DNA of 64,000 nucleotides. Source: Rhizopus sp. PT2906 (lineage: Eukaryota; Mucoromycota; Mucoromycetes; Mucorales; Rhizopodaceae). The stretch lies in NCBI GenBank assembly GCA_025529335.1, contig JAMYHX010000046.1:1-64000 (forward strand), given 5' to 3'. Below, in pieces: positions 1 to 12,046 of this stretch (the stretch's first letter is position 1; every line of letters starts with the position of its first letter). The notes under the pieces are model-generated. The model searched no databases, was not told where the DNA came from, and saw only the letters and a program-made list of their open reading frames with translations. A program made the translations under genes and the position numbers.

Positions 1-75
<75 letters not shown>
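1..75. repeat. 75-nt poly-T tract at the window edge
   Basis: The window opens with 75 consecutive T. Read on the minus strand this is a 75-nt poly(A) tail preceded, 11 nt upstream, by AATAAA (positions 87-92, plus strand TTTATT). That is the layout of a polyadenylated RNA copied back into DNA, such as the 3' end of a LINE or a processed pseudogene. It could also be a library or assembly artefact at a contig end. No coding sequence belonging to such an element could be read in 76-477. Confidence 0.6.
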
Positions 76-79
<4 letters not shown>

Positions 80-477
80 CTGGAGCTTTATTCTCAGAAC
101 CTCACACAGTCCATCGCCCAAGGCCGATTTTTCACTGACAGATCGATATTATTCGCTGAAATTTAACTCTTCATTTCAAAAACGAGAAAAGCTTTCCCTT
201 AGGACAATCAGCTAAAAGCTCTAGGTATCATTTTATTTTTTGAAGCAAAATTTCTCATATTGCCTAATAAACAACTATTGATTCAAAAATATGCATTGTC
301 CTTACCTCCTTTATGAAGTACTCGTTGAGATTTCAAGTCAGCCAAAGGAACTGTTGTAAAAAAGTGCTCCTTGCCCCAAAAAGGGAATAGCATAACTTTG
401 AATCTCAGTTATATTTCTACTTCATGTCTTTTCCTTTTTTCCATTTTTCTTACTCTCTCTTTTTTTTTTTTTAAGAT
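76..477. other. non-coding stretch upstream of the PH-domain gene
   Basis: AT-rich sequence with no convincing exon on either strand. The right end carries a pyrimidine-rich tract (about 430-473) just before the start codon of the PH-domain gene, the usual look of a 5' leader in this window. The left end may be the 3' untranslated part of a minus-strand polyadenylated element (see the poly-T feature). Confidence 0.4.
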
Positions 478-2541
478 ATGAAAGCAGTAAATATACCCAT
501 TATTATAACCAATCATGACACAACAATGCAAAGTGCACCCAAGATTCCTATAACCAGGCTAATGGAGGGACCCTTCAAAAAAGACGAGGTACTCAAAGAG
601 GGACTCGTACTCTGTACGCGAATAGAGCAATGGTACGCTAAACGACATAATGGAATGAAAGATATTGAACTTCGAAAGACTCGGATGAGGTGGAGAAGGT
701 TTTATGCAGTGTTACGACCGGATCGATTGGAATTATATCATGCAGCAGTAATACATAATAATATCTTAATTGATTTGGATAAACGGTTAATGACTCACTT
801 ATCGTGTAGTGCAGACTTCAATAAGGAGGCTAGCACACATTATCTATCTCCTGGCAGACCCTCCTCTTCGTCCCGTCCGTCTCTCGCTTGTTTCTCCATG
901 GGACTACATTTGGCGGCTAGAGTACAAGTGTAAACATCTGGTTGCGTATCACTTTCAGTGCTGTCAACCATCTGAGGCAAAAGAGTGGTACATGTTTATT
1001 TATCACCGCATTTCCAATCATCAACCACACACAACTTGCAAAAAGCCAATCCCGTTATATGTTGATGTCGACGTGAGGTTGGATGAGAAGCAGCCATCAG
1101 ATGTGCTCATACGGATTCCATTAGACTATTTTAGAGAGGCAATGTATAAGCAGCACCATGTAGAACAGAATATGTGTTTGAGAGACGTAAAATCGACATT
1201 GATAAATCTTTTGTATTTTGATAAAGTGATACCTTTCAAGGATTCTGTATCAAAAGAATGGAAGCTGTTCTGGACTATTGGAAATTATGTGGAAGAAGTA
1301 GATGAAGCGGATTATTTGATTGGATGTCAACTGATTGAACAAGTAAGTGTATGATGCAAGCCTATACATATAAAGAACGATCATCACTCAACCTTTTTTG
1401 ACACTCAGAGTCACCGATTAGAGTTAAGGTTACAACAAAAGTATACAAAAAAGGTAAGCACATAACAAGATGATCTTTGTCATTAGACTTATTATTGCTA
1501 TAGCAAGTCATCTATGAAGGCCTTTTGGTACATAAAGAGGATGGTGTATGCTATTACACGATACTCTATGGCAACCAACTATTTTTCTTGGATGCTTATT
1601 ACTATACAAACACAACCACACAGAAAAACTGGTTTTCAGCAACAACAAACCTAATACTAAAAAATACCCATTTACTACGAAAAAAGAAATACATAAAGCA
1701 ATTAAACATGTCAGCGCCTCAGCTAGCTTCTTTATCTTATACATCACCGCCCGATCCAGCAAAACTTGTGAATACAAAAATGGTAATTGAGCTCAAAAAC
1801 ATTAAATCTATCGAACTGTGCGATGCAAGTAATACGTTTGCAGTACATCATAAAAATACGACACTCTATTACCAAGCGCCCAACACACAGGCATTACTCG
1901 AGTGGATGATGTTGATTAACTGCAGATTAAGGCAAATAAACAATAAAGAAGTGTATCATTTTGAATACATGGACCAAATTATAGTAAGCACATGAAAAAA
2001 ATACATCAATATACTTTATCATTCACACTTGCACATGTAGCATTCTGGAAAACTATATGTCAAAAAAGACTATAGCAGACACTATCAACCACAATATTGT
2101 ATACTTGTCAAAAGCGTTAATTTTGGAGGTGCACTCATCCTATTTGACATGGTTAAAAGATCAAAATTTTGCAAATCAGGAGGAGAATCATTACCGATCT
2201 ATGAAAAGAAAAGGGCTCTTATTCGACTGGAGGATTCGTACGTGTACACGGGCGATGAGTGTATACTTGATCAGCTTATCAAGCCTGACAGGTTACAAGA
2301 ATTCGACCGATATTACCCTGATGGGGTGATCACGGGCAGCGATCGTGCCTCAGATTGCGTGTTTATCATTTGGCAAGTAGCAAAACGACATTTTATATCT
2401 AGTTTTCGAGAGCATGTCTCCATTCTCAAGTTGGGTCATCATCTTGGAACCAAAGGTACTTGCTGGATATTCAAAGCAAGAAATAAAGAAGAAAAGGATA
2501 TATGGCTGTCGGCACTACATAAAGAACTATATTGTGTATGA
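478..2541 (+). CDS. PH-domain protein, fungal multi-PH type
   Basis: Predicted join(478..747, 815..1342, 1409..1453, 1504..1983, 2041..2541), 607 aa. All four introns (67, 66, 50 and 57 nt) have GT-AG ends and the frame closes. The protein reads as consecutive pleckstrin-homology-like modules: a basic stretch ending RMRWRRFYAVLRPDRLELYH in the first exon, then SLVSPWDYIWRLEYK and a QCCQPSEAKEWYMFIYHRI helix, a second module starting YEGLLVHKEDG, and a third ending WIFKARNKEEKDIWLSALHKEL, the typical C-terminal PH tryptophan helix. PH modules bind phosphoinositides or protein partners, so a membrane-cortex role is likely, but no specific ligand can be read. It resembles uncharacterised PH proteins of filamentous fungi. 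Exon 1 to 2 is the least certain join, because the exon 1 frame stays open past the donor. Confidence 0.75.
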
Positions 2542-3452
2542 TATGTTCATATCTTTCTATAAAGAATTACATGAGTGAATGATAAATACATGATGATCGT
2601 CTAACTATTCTAATTACACTATGACATGCATTCATCTTAAAGTTGCCTAATAAAGATTTCTTGGATATGCTTGTGACATTAGAAAAAATGTTTATCTAAG
2701 AGAGAGAGAGAGAGAGATCAAATACGCGAAATGTTATTGGATTATAAACAGCAATTACACATTGATAAGTCTAAGGGGAATCTTTTTTCATCCCTTTCTT
2801 TACTGAGGATCCTGGTTAAGAATGAAAGCTTGTCTGATTACAAACAAATACTTTATAGGAATAACTTTCCAAATAAAGAAACACGCTTAAGCATTCACGA
2901 GCTCCTTAAAAGAAAAAAAAATTAGAAGGATTTGAAACAGACAATAAGTGGTATGTGCATAAAACCAGATGAAAGCAGACATTCCTGGATATGCATGTCA
3001 GTTGCAAGTTAATTTTAAGGGATCAAGATTTGTAATTCCTAAATGAGGGTGGATTAATTAAGGCTATTTTAGCACCTAAAGAAGAAAAATGTTATTCTAT
3101 GGCATCTGAGAGAAAATATAAACAAGAGATCTCACTTGCATGATTTAAAATTCAATGTCAGCTAAAAATGACCAAGGTGGCAACGACTACTTCGATGTTT
3201 AGTCTATTGAACAATGGACTTATTTCATCTAAAAGTTCAAATGCTGAATACAATACTCCCAAACACACCGTGATATCTTTTATAATGTTTATATAAAAAA
3301 GGGTAAAGCAAAATGAACCTATACAGGGTGACTTTTTGTGAGAAAAAAAAAAAAAAAGATTAAAGGCCATTGATAATTAAAGCGTAGGTTTCATTCTTTT
3401 TTTTCGCTTTTTTGCCCAAAGTTTATATAGAAGAGAAAAGAAGAAGTTATCC
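2542..3452. other. intergenic region with (GA)n microsatellite
   Basis: Holds a GA dinucleotide run at 2699-2717. A 64-codon open frame at 2731-2925 has no recognisable family and no splice context, so it is not called. No other gene signal is seen. Confidence 0.5.
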
Positions 3453-4276
3453 ATGACCAGCCGACGTAAAGGACATGTTAAATTTTTCAATTCAATAAAA
3501 GGATACGGTTTTGTTCTACCAGACAACCAAGAGGAGAAAGAAGGTTATATCATGGATTGAAAAGTATACATTCATATTTATTGACATTTTAACATAGAGG
3601 TATTTGTGCATCATACAGCCATTCATAATGATGGTGGATTTAAAAGTTTAGCAGAGGTAAGCCAATGTGCGTATACGTTAATGTGATATTTATAAAGTTT
3701 AGGGTGAAGAGGTAAAATAAAAAGGATATATTTATAGATAAGAACATATGAAATGAAGATTATTTATCAGGTTGAATATGATATAATCAGAGGGCCTAAA
3801 GGAATGCAAGCTGCCAATGTAACTGGGCCTGATGGAACATCTGTTAAAGGTGATCCAAGGAATCGACAGAGGTATCCAAGGTAATAATGATGACAACATC
3901 AATAATGGAAAAAGAGAGAGAGAGAGCAGCAGATGGTCTCATAGGTAACTCAGTTTTAGTAGTCATAGTAGCAATGGTGTTGGTAGTATTAATGGTAGTA
4001 ATGCAGGTAATAAATAACAATATGGTGCCATATCGTAAACAAGGAATGTTTATTTTTTATATAATTTGTTCAATAGCTTATATAATGGACCCTTATTCAA
4101 TACCTTATGTCATGCCAGGCTATCCATATGTTTATGGGTATCCTTTTTATCCTTCTAATCCCTACATTTTCAGAGAAACAACTGAACCTCCAGAAGAAGT
4201 ACAGCAGCAGCAACAACAGCAACAGCAACAGCAATCACAACAGTATTACCATGAACCTATCAATAATAAAGAATGA
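3453..4276 (+). CDS. cold-shock-domain (Y-box type) nucleic-acid-binding protein
   Basis: Predicted join(3453..3543, 3598..3656, 3771..3880, 3960..4006, 4077..4276), 168 aa. The N-terminal about 85 residues are a cold-shock domain: GHVKFFNSIKGYGFV with the RNP1-like KGYGFV, then VFVHHTAIHNDGGFKSL with RNP2 VFVHH, and the closing VEYDIIRGPKGMQAANVTGP strand. The C-terminal half is low complexity: Ser/Asn/Gly, then a Pro/Tyr-rich segment (PYVMPGYPYVYGYPFYPSNP) and a polyglutamine run. Such proteins bind single-stranded nucleic acid and affect mRNA stability or translation. Exon 4 (47 nt) is small, but it rest on a TTTTAG acceptor and a GTAATA donor and restores the frame exactly. A GA-rich tract lies in the 3' flank. 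Confidence 0.85.
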
Positions 4277-4375
4277 TTTTTTTATGCAAATTCTTGTGTA
4301 ACTTGTTTAAAATGAGCGGTCATCAAGCCCTAAGCATTCCGTCTAAAAAGATAATATGAATTAATAGAATAAGAA

Positions 4376-4426
4376 AGAAAGACAGACAGAAGCAGAGAGA
4401 GAGAGAGAAAGAGAGAGAGAGAAAGT
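4376..4426. repeat. GA-rich simple repeat
   Basis: An imperfect (GA)n/(GAAA) purine run between the cold-shock gene and the MADS-box gene. This 358-bp gap holds no other feature besides a T-rich leader before 4636. Confidence 0.8.
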
Positions 4427-4635
4427 GTGATGGAATAAGGATCAAATAAAGTTTAAGGAATTCAATCATCCAAATAAGAGAAATATGCATATCCTAAAAA
4501 CTATCTATTTTTCTTATAAAGAATAAAAATAATAAATTCAAACTGAACTTTAACCAATTTTTTTCCCAATTAAAGTAAAAGCATTGTCCTTTTTTTTCCT
4601 TTTCTCTTTCCCTGAAAATAAAAAAAAAGTCTAAT

Positions 4636-5221
4636 ATGCAATCTACTGGTTATTACTCAAGTCAACCAACTTATATGGTTCAACAACCAAATAATTCTCT
4701 TTTACCCGGTATCCTTAGGCAACCACCACCACAGCAACAACAACAACAACCGCAGCAACCTCAATCTCAACAACAACAACAACAACAACAACAACAACTT
4801 CCCCAATTAGGTCAAGTCATTATGGACAATGGTCAATTAGACAATACTGAAGATCTTGACGAAGATGACGATGAGGACGAGAAAAAGCCAGCGAAACGTT
4901 CAGGTCGACGTAAGATAAAGATTGAATATATTGAAGATAAGACAAGACGCCACATTACTTTTTCAAAAAGAAAGGCTGGCATCATGAAAAAGGTAATAAA
5001 AATAAACTATCAAATTATCATTTTATTTATATACATCTTCATAGGCATATGAGCTTAGTACATTAACTGGTACTCAAGTGTTGCTATTAGTCGTCTCTGA
5101 AACGGGTCTTGTTTATACATTTACTACACCCAAACTTCAACCACTTGTTACAAAACCAGAGGGTAAAAATCTTATTCAGTCCTGTTTAAACGCACCTGAT
5201 ACAGATGAAACTGTAATATAA
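4636..5221 (+). CDS. SRF-type MADS-box transcription factor
   Basis: Predicted join(4636..4992, 5045..5221), 177 aa. Residues 1-60 are glutamine/proline-rich, with an uninterrupted Q run. An acidic segment follows (EDLDEDDDEDE), then the MADS domain: RRKIKIEYIEDKTRRHITFSK, KRKAGIMKK, and after the single intron AYELSTLTGTQVLLLVVSETG. This is the SRF/Mcm1 (type I) form, with the short SAM extension VYTFTTPKLQPLV. The family binds CArG-like CC(A/T)6GG boxes as dimers and regulates cell-cycle, mating-type and metabolic genes with partner factors. The intron (52 nt) lies exactly after GIMKK, and the C-terminus ends soon after the SAM part, so there is no long activation tail. It is the best candidate here for an Mcm1/SRF orthologue, although paralogues are common in Mucorales. 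Confidence 0.9.
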
Positions 5222-5309
5222 AGTAAGTTGAGGCATACTCTCTTTTAGTGTACATGCAAGTGACTTTTTTTTCATATAGCTATTTTTATATTTCTCTTTA
5301 TTATTATTA

Positions 5310-8300
5310 TTATTTTATATTTCTTTTGGATAAAAACTGTGTAATTTCATTCACATCATTCTTTGCCCTTATCGTTAATTCAAATTGTTGGTCAAGTGGC
5401 ATCAGATAGACATGAATCAAGACAGCCGGTTGATGATATGGATCAAAGGCTATAAACTCTTGACCAATCACTTGAACGATGTCAATACCCCAACTTTTAC
5501 TTAGCTTTTCTGCTAATTTGTCACATTGTTGAATCGAGCACTGAACTTTCTTTTTAACCTCAATCTCATAATTCACCCAAAGTTCACCAAATTCTTCTGT
5601 TGTAATACTTTGTAAGTCCATTTCGATCAAACTAGACATGAGCTATTCCAAAATTGAGTACATTCGTCCTTTTTTCTTTTCTTTTTATCCTACATCTGTT
5701 TATTGTTACGTGAGTTGCACAAGAAAGGGATGGGCGCGTATTTTACCTTGTGTTGTGGTTTCATTTGGTACAAACTTTGGGATAGCACTGTGTGAGAATT
5801 TAGGCAATCATTACCAAATACTTTTTTTTTTGGACTGCGTACCTGCTCTGCTTGCTTGGTTGAAACAGACCTTGAGGATATTGTTTGATGATGTGCTCAT
5901 CATCTATAAAAAGTTAACAAGTTTCATAATGCACCCTTATACTTACCCGACTTATTTATAGGAAACCGAGTGATTGAAGCAGAAGGTCTGCTGGGATTGG
6001 TAGAGTACTAGTTCCCATCTTTAATTTGAGTAACCCGGAATATGACATCTTTCTTACCACCAAAGGCTCCATTTCCACGACCACTTTTTTAAATCGACCA
6101 TCCTTTATCCAGTCGAGTAACTCTCGGCTCAGCTTTACAAGAGTAAGTGAAAAAGAAAAATAAGAAATAGTCTTCTTACTTGTGCTTTCTCAGGCACAGG
6201 CGAAGCTTCGTACACCTTGAATAAGCTTTCGAGAGTGGAAGTCCAAGTTTGACTGCGTAACATGCACTGTTTAACAGCGATTAAGCCCGTAATATGTGTT
6301 TCATCGTCTATATTTCCATCTTTTTTTTTTTAGTAAAAACAACACGCGACCATCAAATCTAAAAGTAACCTTCCACTTTCATCATTCGTCTGTGAATCTG
6401 CTTCATTCTATCGATTTCTGTATACTTATTAGATAAATACCCATATTCTCCTAGTACCTATTTTTAGAAATATAAATCAGACATGAAATGGTATGGGCCA
6501 CTTTTTCCTTTTTTTTAAAAAAATAAAGGTACCCAAAAGCAGAGTCGAATCAGTGACGAAGAGTAGCTACCCGCCATTCTGAGTAACCCACTAGATGCAT
6601 CAGCTACAGTCTCTTTCAGGCTTATGCTTGTCATTTCGTCATTCAACACTATTAAAGTTATATACAATGTCTGCAATGTTTCATCCGAACGTCTTTACCT
6701 GTTTTTATCGTATCACACTGGATTGCCACAAAGTCTTCATCAAGTTGTTCTCCCGCATGCTTCATGACTTGCATTAATGTATCAATGTACCACTTGTCAG
6801 GGTCAATGTGGTAATTGTTTAAGCTGCCTATGAACCAATACGCCAAGTTTGATTTGTTGCTCGCTCGGGATAGAGCTTCCAGCAGGCTGGGGCTGATCTT
6901 TTTGAGAGTATCTAGACTCATGACTCTGTCCAGGAGTTCAAGTGCCTAAGGCGTGTAAGTAAAAGAAAAAGGTCAATTCTTATGTACCTTTTGAACAATC
7001 GTGTCATTATCAGCAGCTTCAAGAATAATAGTTCCCAGCAAGGTGCCATTTAACCAGTCTGGCTTCCAGAGGCTACTGTCCAAATATGATAATCCAAGTA
7101 AGCCCAAATACCTGAGATTATGATTCCTTGACTGCAGAAATGGATTAAGGTAATCAAAAATACCTTCTTCTTCTTCTGAAAACGCCGTTATTGATAAAGT
7201 ATCTATCATGCCAAGTAATTTTGTACATTCCAGTACGATAGCTATATTGCCATCACTATCAGCTCCTAGATAGCTTATCAAATCACTTACCAAATGCAGC
7301 ATCCACTTTTTTTTCGACCGACTTAAGGCATGACATGACAATATCAAACATGTCCTTATCTGAACTGTTTCCTAGAACGATCAATATAAATGCGGTATAT
7401 TAGATATCTTCCATACCCTATTTCATGTCTCGCATACGACTCGTAGATGGATATACAGTCAAGCTGTGCCCACGGTGCCAAAACACCATGATAGGCAAAT
7501 GATTTGTGCACTTTTGTATCCAGGATATATCGATGAATTGTATAGAATTGAGGCAACAGATCAACAAATTCTATAGCACGCGTCTGGAGAATGTTCTTCC
7601 AGACAGCCAAGGCGGTAAATACAACACTTTGATCTGGGTCATTCAATGCTTGACGCAGAGTAGGCATGACATGCTCTTCTGATAGGCCATACGCTTCATA
7701 CAGAAAATACAATGCTGCAACAGCCTTCTTACGCACAGCCTGTCTACGAATAGAAGAGCAAGTAAGAATTATGATTCTCTCTTATTTTGGAATATTTACT
7801 TTGGTACTTCTGTCGCTGCCTTTATCACCAAATCAAACACGTTGTCAGCTATCTCAGGATGTCGAAGATAACAAATCGCATTAAGTGCCGCGCATTGATC
7901 TAACTCGTTTTGGCTTTTCAAGTCTTTTTGTAAGGTATTAATCATCATGATGCAGAGCTCGTGATCCTTTTCAAGGAGCAAGGTACACACCAGATACCCT
8001 TTCTAATGTGAGAATAAATAAAGACATGATAAAGACATATCTTACCAACGCGTTTATCAAGCGCATTTTCTCCACTTTGAGTTGCCATGATGGCATAGAT
8101 AACTCCAAAGTCAACCGAATACCCGAGCATAAAGCAGTGTATCAATCGAATCAAGTATTCTCTCATTTTAAACTATAGAATACATGTCAATAATCGTTTG
8201 CTTTTCAGACATGTCAATTACAGAAGCTGTATCAGGTGAGCTTAGTTTAGATGCTAGTTGTGTTAATTCTTCTTGAACATGACCTTTCTCTTCCTATGAA

Positions 8301-8447
8301 TCATTAATCTCTTTTACTTCATTCCTTCCTATTCTGGCGTGTCATTACTGCTTTGCTCTTGGATTGAATGATTCTTGTTATAAATTCCCTGAATTCATTA
8401 CTGTGGCCAGACGCAAGAAATTCAGAACTAAAAAGTAGTTTTTGCAT
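5310..8447 (-). CDS. AP4E1: AP-4 adaptor complex, epsilon subunit
   Basis: Predicted complement join of 15 exons: 8349-8447, 8222-8293, 8046-8172, 7800-7998, 7417-7743, 7291-7364, 6988-7241, 6699-6945, 6533-6648, 6370-6457, 6180-6307, 5967-6132, 5843-5903, 5747-5787, 5310-5593. This gives 760 aa with the frame closed. The N-terminal adaptin trunk is clear: REYLIRLIHCFMLGYSVDFG, then LDKRVGYLVCTLLLEKDHEL, VRKKAVAALYFLYEAYGL and IVLECTKLL. WVLGEYGYL matches the epsilon-type GEY(S/G)YL motif. A short C-terminal ear follows TTTQEFGELWVNYE. AP-4 is a clathrin-independent coat adaptor working at the trans-Golgi network. Well-studied yeasts lack it, so retention here is notable. The subunit is shorter than animal and plant epsilon, mostly in the hinge. 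The last intron (153 nt) is the longest and least certain. Confidence 0.85.
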
Positions 8448-9458
8448 ATACACGAAAGGAAATAGACAATTTATGCAAAAAATAAAAGAAGGAAGCAGAA
8501 AAGGGAGGAAAATAGCGTCGGAACTATTTGCACAGATCATGTGAGCTTAGTTCAGCCTGAATACAAGAGACTGTTGCTTACAATAATAGCTGTACTCATA
8601 GTAAGCAAGTGTAATGTTACCCCCCTCTCTCTCTCCCTTTCTTCTTTTTCTAAACAGACTCATCAATTGAATTGTGTAAGCAGAAATTTAAAGAACTTTT
8701 ATGGTAGTTGTAACAAGGAGTGGACCTTTTCTTTAGCTCAAGTAAAATTTTATAGCGATAATTTCTATATGCTTTGAAATAGATATGAGCCTAATCAAAG
8801 GTGTCCTTGGCAAAAAAAGATAGTGCACGGAACTGCGTCGAAATAGTGCATACCTATCTGCCTGATCTATTTCCAACTCCGATAGAAGTCAATGCAACAG
8901 GTGAAGAGGTTTAAGGCGTTTAAATGCTTGAGCGTGCATGTACGTGCCCAAGAGCATTATTTAGAGAATAATAGAGCATAAATCTAACACAGAGTGTGCA
9001 TATTCTCATTTCCAGGTTTGATTGGGGTCACCATGGAGGTTACCAATCTTCGGAAAGACAACAAATGAGAATAAATGACTGTTTTAGATAGCGATTCCAT
9101 GGTAACAAATTACGTTTCTCAATAAAACAAGATAAAGAGTGATACAAGAACTGAGAAATAGGTCGATGACTAGAAGAAATAAAGGAAATAGTGAACTAGT
9201 AAAGGCAAATTGCTTGATTATCAGTTATTTTTTGGGTTGCTGGTTTATGAACTTATCTTACGTGTACCACTTTCTTAACGTGTCTTTTCTTTCTCAATTA
9301 GGCACCCTTGTTTCTTTTGTCTCACATGATCCAAATGTAGGTTTCCCCTACCACTCTCTCATTCAAGAATTACGAGATAAATAAGAATTACAAGTGTAAC
9401 GACAGCAACCTTATTTAAAGTATATTTTCGCACCCGAAATATTCGCTTTTTCTTCTTT
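8448..9458. other. intergenic region, no gene called
   Basis: About 1 kb between divergent genes (AP-4 epsilon and the RhoGEF). A plus-strand frame at 8541-8777 with a possible GTAAGC...TAACAG intron (about 8600-8658) was looked at, but it encodes nothing recognisable. A CCATGG-centred GGTCACCATGGAGG element occurs near 9027-9040. Confidence 0.4.
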
Positions 9459-11251
9459 ATGAGTTTTTCTAGTTTGGAGGAAAGACCAAGTACGGCAAAT
9501 AATCTCTGGAGACAACCATCAATGCGGTCAGCTACTAGCAGCATCATAACATCGAGTAGTGGAGGAGAGGATAGTTTTCAGTCATTGGAAACATTGTCTA
9601 CAGATTTAACACTTCCATACAGCCAATCCATTGATCAGCTTTCTATTCTTCAAGATGGCTCTGCCCATTATTATCAATTAATAGATGATTTAGCCATCAT
9701 TGATGACCTTTACCAATCCTTCCAACCTGACGAGATAGAAGAGGATATTTACGGTAAACTAAAAAAAATATGGTGCACAGTGTGTTTACCTATATTTAAA
9801 TTGGGATAGAGCGACAAGTAGCAGATGTAGCCAGAAACGTAGCACAGAAAAAACATGATGTAGATCAGATATACCAATTAGAGAGCCAATTCGTCCAGGA
9901 TCTCACTGTTTTTCATCAAGTCTACCTAGTTCACTTACAGCGATGGATTCATGAGCCCAGCAATACTGATCTCTTCAATAAGAATACATGTCATCGAGAA
10001 GTACTTACAAATCTATTTGACCACGTCTTAAAACTACTCAGTGTGCATCAACATTTTTTAAACAGTTGCAAAGAGAGGTACACGAGTAAGCTATTACCCC
10101 TGTACATATACTTATACTTAACCTTAGACTCGATATGTGGGGTCCAACTCAATTCATATCTGACATCTTTGGTAGTCTGGTACGTACATGTATTTTTTTT
10201 TTATTCATATAATCTCATACCTTCCTCCTTGTAGTATGAAAAAATTTCAATATATGAACCTTATCTGGAACTTATTCCTAATGTGGTTGTATCACTTGAC
10301 ACACTCTATTCGAAATCATCCTCTTTTCTCAAATTTCTCGAAGTAAGGCATGATTTTTGTTTCTTGTACGAACAGACCGTAACAGTTTTTTAGTCATGTG
10401 CATCCAAAACGGACAGACAAGTGAAAGATATTATATACTATATAAAGCGACCTATTCAACGACTCTCGATGTATGTTTCCACTCTATCTCACATCATTTC
10501 TGTTACCGAGCCATCGCACCCAGATTACAAAGCTTTGATCCGCATTCGAGATAAGTTCAATGCTCAAGACAAACAGTGGAGAGCCTTGTAAGTTTATAAC
10601 AAAAAAAAGAAGCATTGCCTCCTCTTTCTCATGATTTCCCCCTCTCTCTATAGAATCAAGGATAGGCTGGCACATATCCGAGCATTGGAGGCTGCGAGGT
10701 CAATGATTGGCAGCCCGGTCTCGGTCTCGGTCACGCGACGACTCTATATCACAGGCTTATTGACTAAAGTGGATCTATCGGATGCTCAATCGATGAGTGA
10801 CACAAGAACTTATTTACTTTATAGTGATTACTTTATCTATAGTCAAAAGATCAAACCAACCATAGGCAAGAAGTCTCAACCACAAAAGCTTCAATACAAA
10901 GGCGTCATCAATCTGAGAAACTCTGAGCTTAAACCACTCTCAGAGCAGATTGTCGCCAAGATATCTGAAAGTAAAAAAACGTCTGTCCTGACGGCTGCTT
11001 TCAAACGTAATAAGCAGACTGAGCCACAGCCCACAATCTATGTGTATGGATTCCAATTGAAAATCGATCAAGCACTGTCTGATAATGCGGCAGGAACCAT
11101 TCTTCCAGGCACCGTATTATCTAGTGGTATAAGCACACCTCATATATCAACATCAAAACAACAATTTATCTTTCGCACATCTACAGAAGCAGAACAAAAT
11201 GCTTGGATGTCCATGTTAAAAAAAGCAATCAGCAATGTATCCGTTAAATAG
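9459..11251 (+). CDS. Rho guanine-nucleotide exchange factor (DH-PH)
   Basis: Predicted join(9459..9753, 9810..10077, 10128..10179, 10235..10342, 10394..10587, 10654..11251), 504 aa. After about 110 Ser-rich residues comes a Dbl-homology domain: the CR1-like helix beginning YQLESQFVQDLTVFHQVYL, a middle helix LDMWGPTQFISDIFGSL, YEKISIYEPYLELIPNVV, and the CR3-like helix DIIYYIKRPIQRLSMYV, which contains the highly conserved KRPIQRL. A PH domain follows: RRLYITGLLTKVDL, TYLLYSDYFIYSQK, and the final helix TEAEQNAWMSMLKKAI. DH-PH proteins activate Rho/Cdc42 GTPases at the cell cortex. A RhoGAP lies 1.8 kb downstream on the opposite strand, but nothing suggests co-regulation. It is compact compared with Rom2-type GEFs, with no DEP or CNH domain. 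Confidence 0.88.
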
Positions 11252-12046
11252 TCATAATACCCTCATTGAATGGCTGGTCCCTTTCATTTTAATTTATACC
11301 AATAAATGGTTTCTATGGGAAAATAATTATCTCCGCATTGCCATGAAAATGAGTCAAGGGCAACAGTTGTCAAAATAGTGTAACTTTTTATTCCGCTTGT
11401 TGAAACCGCACACTGGCCCTGAACCATTGTTTCCGTTGTGGACTTCCCCACAATTTATTTTGATTGGCTAGCCTTATTTAAAATGGATAATCGTTTATGC
11501 AAAAAGTGGCGAGAGGTTATTTTTATGTCTTTTTGTCTTTTGAATTCAAACATGTTGATATTTACATAAAACATAATCAAAACATGATTCTGCTTTTATT
11601 TTTCGCTTTTTAACGGCTTTTTTTCGATAGATAAGTTGCATGTCTGGCAAATGACGGCAAAGGTTGGAAAAAGACAGAGTAAAGTTTTAAACTCAGTTCA
11701 CGAAATCAAAACGGATAGAAAGGGATGAGAAAGTAAGTGAACGAGACAATGAATTTGACATTGCTGAGTGAATCCTTTCGTAAAGCAATAATAAAAATAG
11801 GGGGAAAAGTGTAGAAAAAGAAGGGGAATGGGTTATGCTGTATGATTATATGTGGAAATTGAACTCTAAATAAGCTTATAAATAAAAAATGCCCTTGTTT
11901 CATTCAACTGTGGAAACCCCGGGTTTTATATGAAAAAAATATCTCCACATTTCTATTTAAGCCTCACACACAACTCTCTCTCTCTCTCCTTTTTTTTTTT
12001 TCTTTCTTTGTTTTCCTATTTCCCCCCCTCTCTGTGTGCGTGTGAA
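11252..12046. other. intergenic region and leader of the WRKY-like gene
   Basis: No coding signal. The last 80 bp before the start codon at 12047 consist of a CT-rich tract, a T run and TGTGTGCGTGTG, a leader style seen again before the Mvp1 gene at 48211. Confidence 0.45.

Noticed and set aside
2731..2925. 64-codon frame downstream of the PH-domain gene
   Set aside because: No motif and next to a GA repeat; likely chance.
7266..7290. A 25-nt GTAAGT...CTAG segment in the AP-4 epsilon gene that looks like an ultra-short intron
   Set aside because: The same donor with a later acceptor (TATAG at 7242) gives a normal 49-nt intron and joins the exons at the conserved AIVLECTKLL, so a tiny intron is not needed.
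8541..8777. 78-codon plus-strand frame with a possible intron, upstream of the RhoGEF
   Set aside because: No family resemblance, no coherent continuation after the putative intron, and poor codon pattern.
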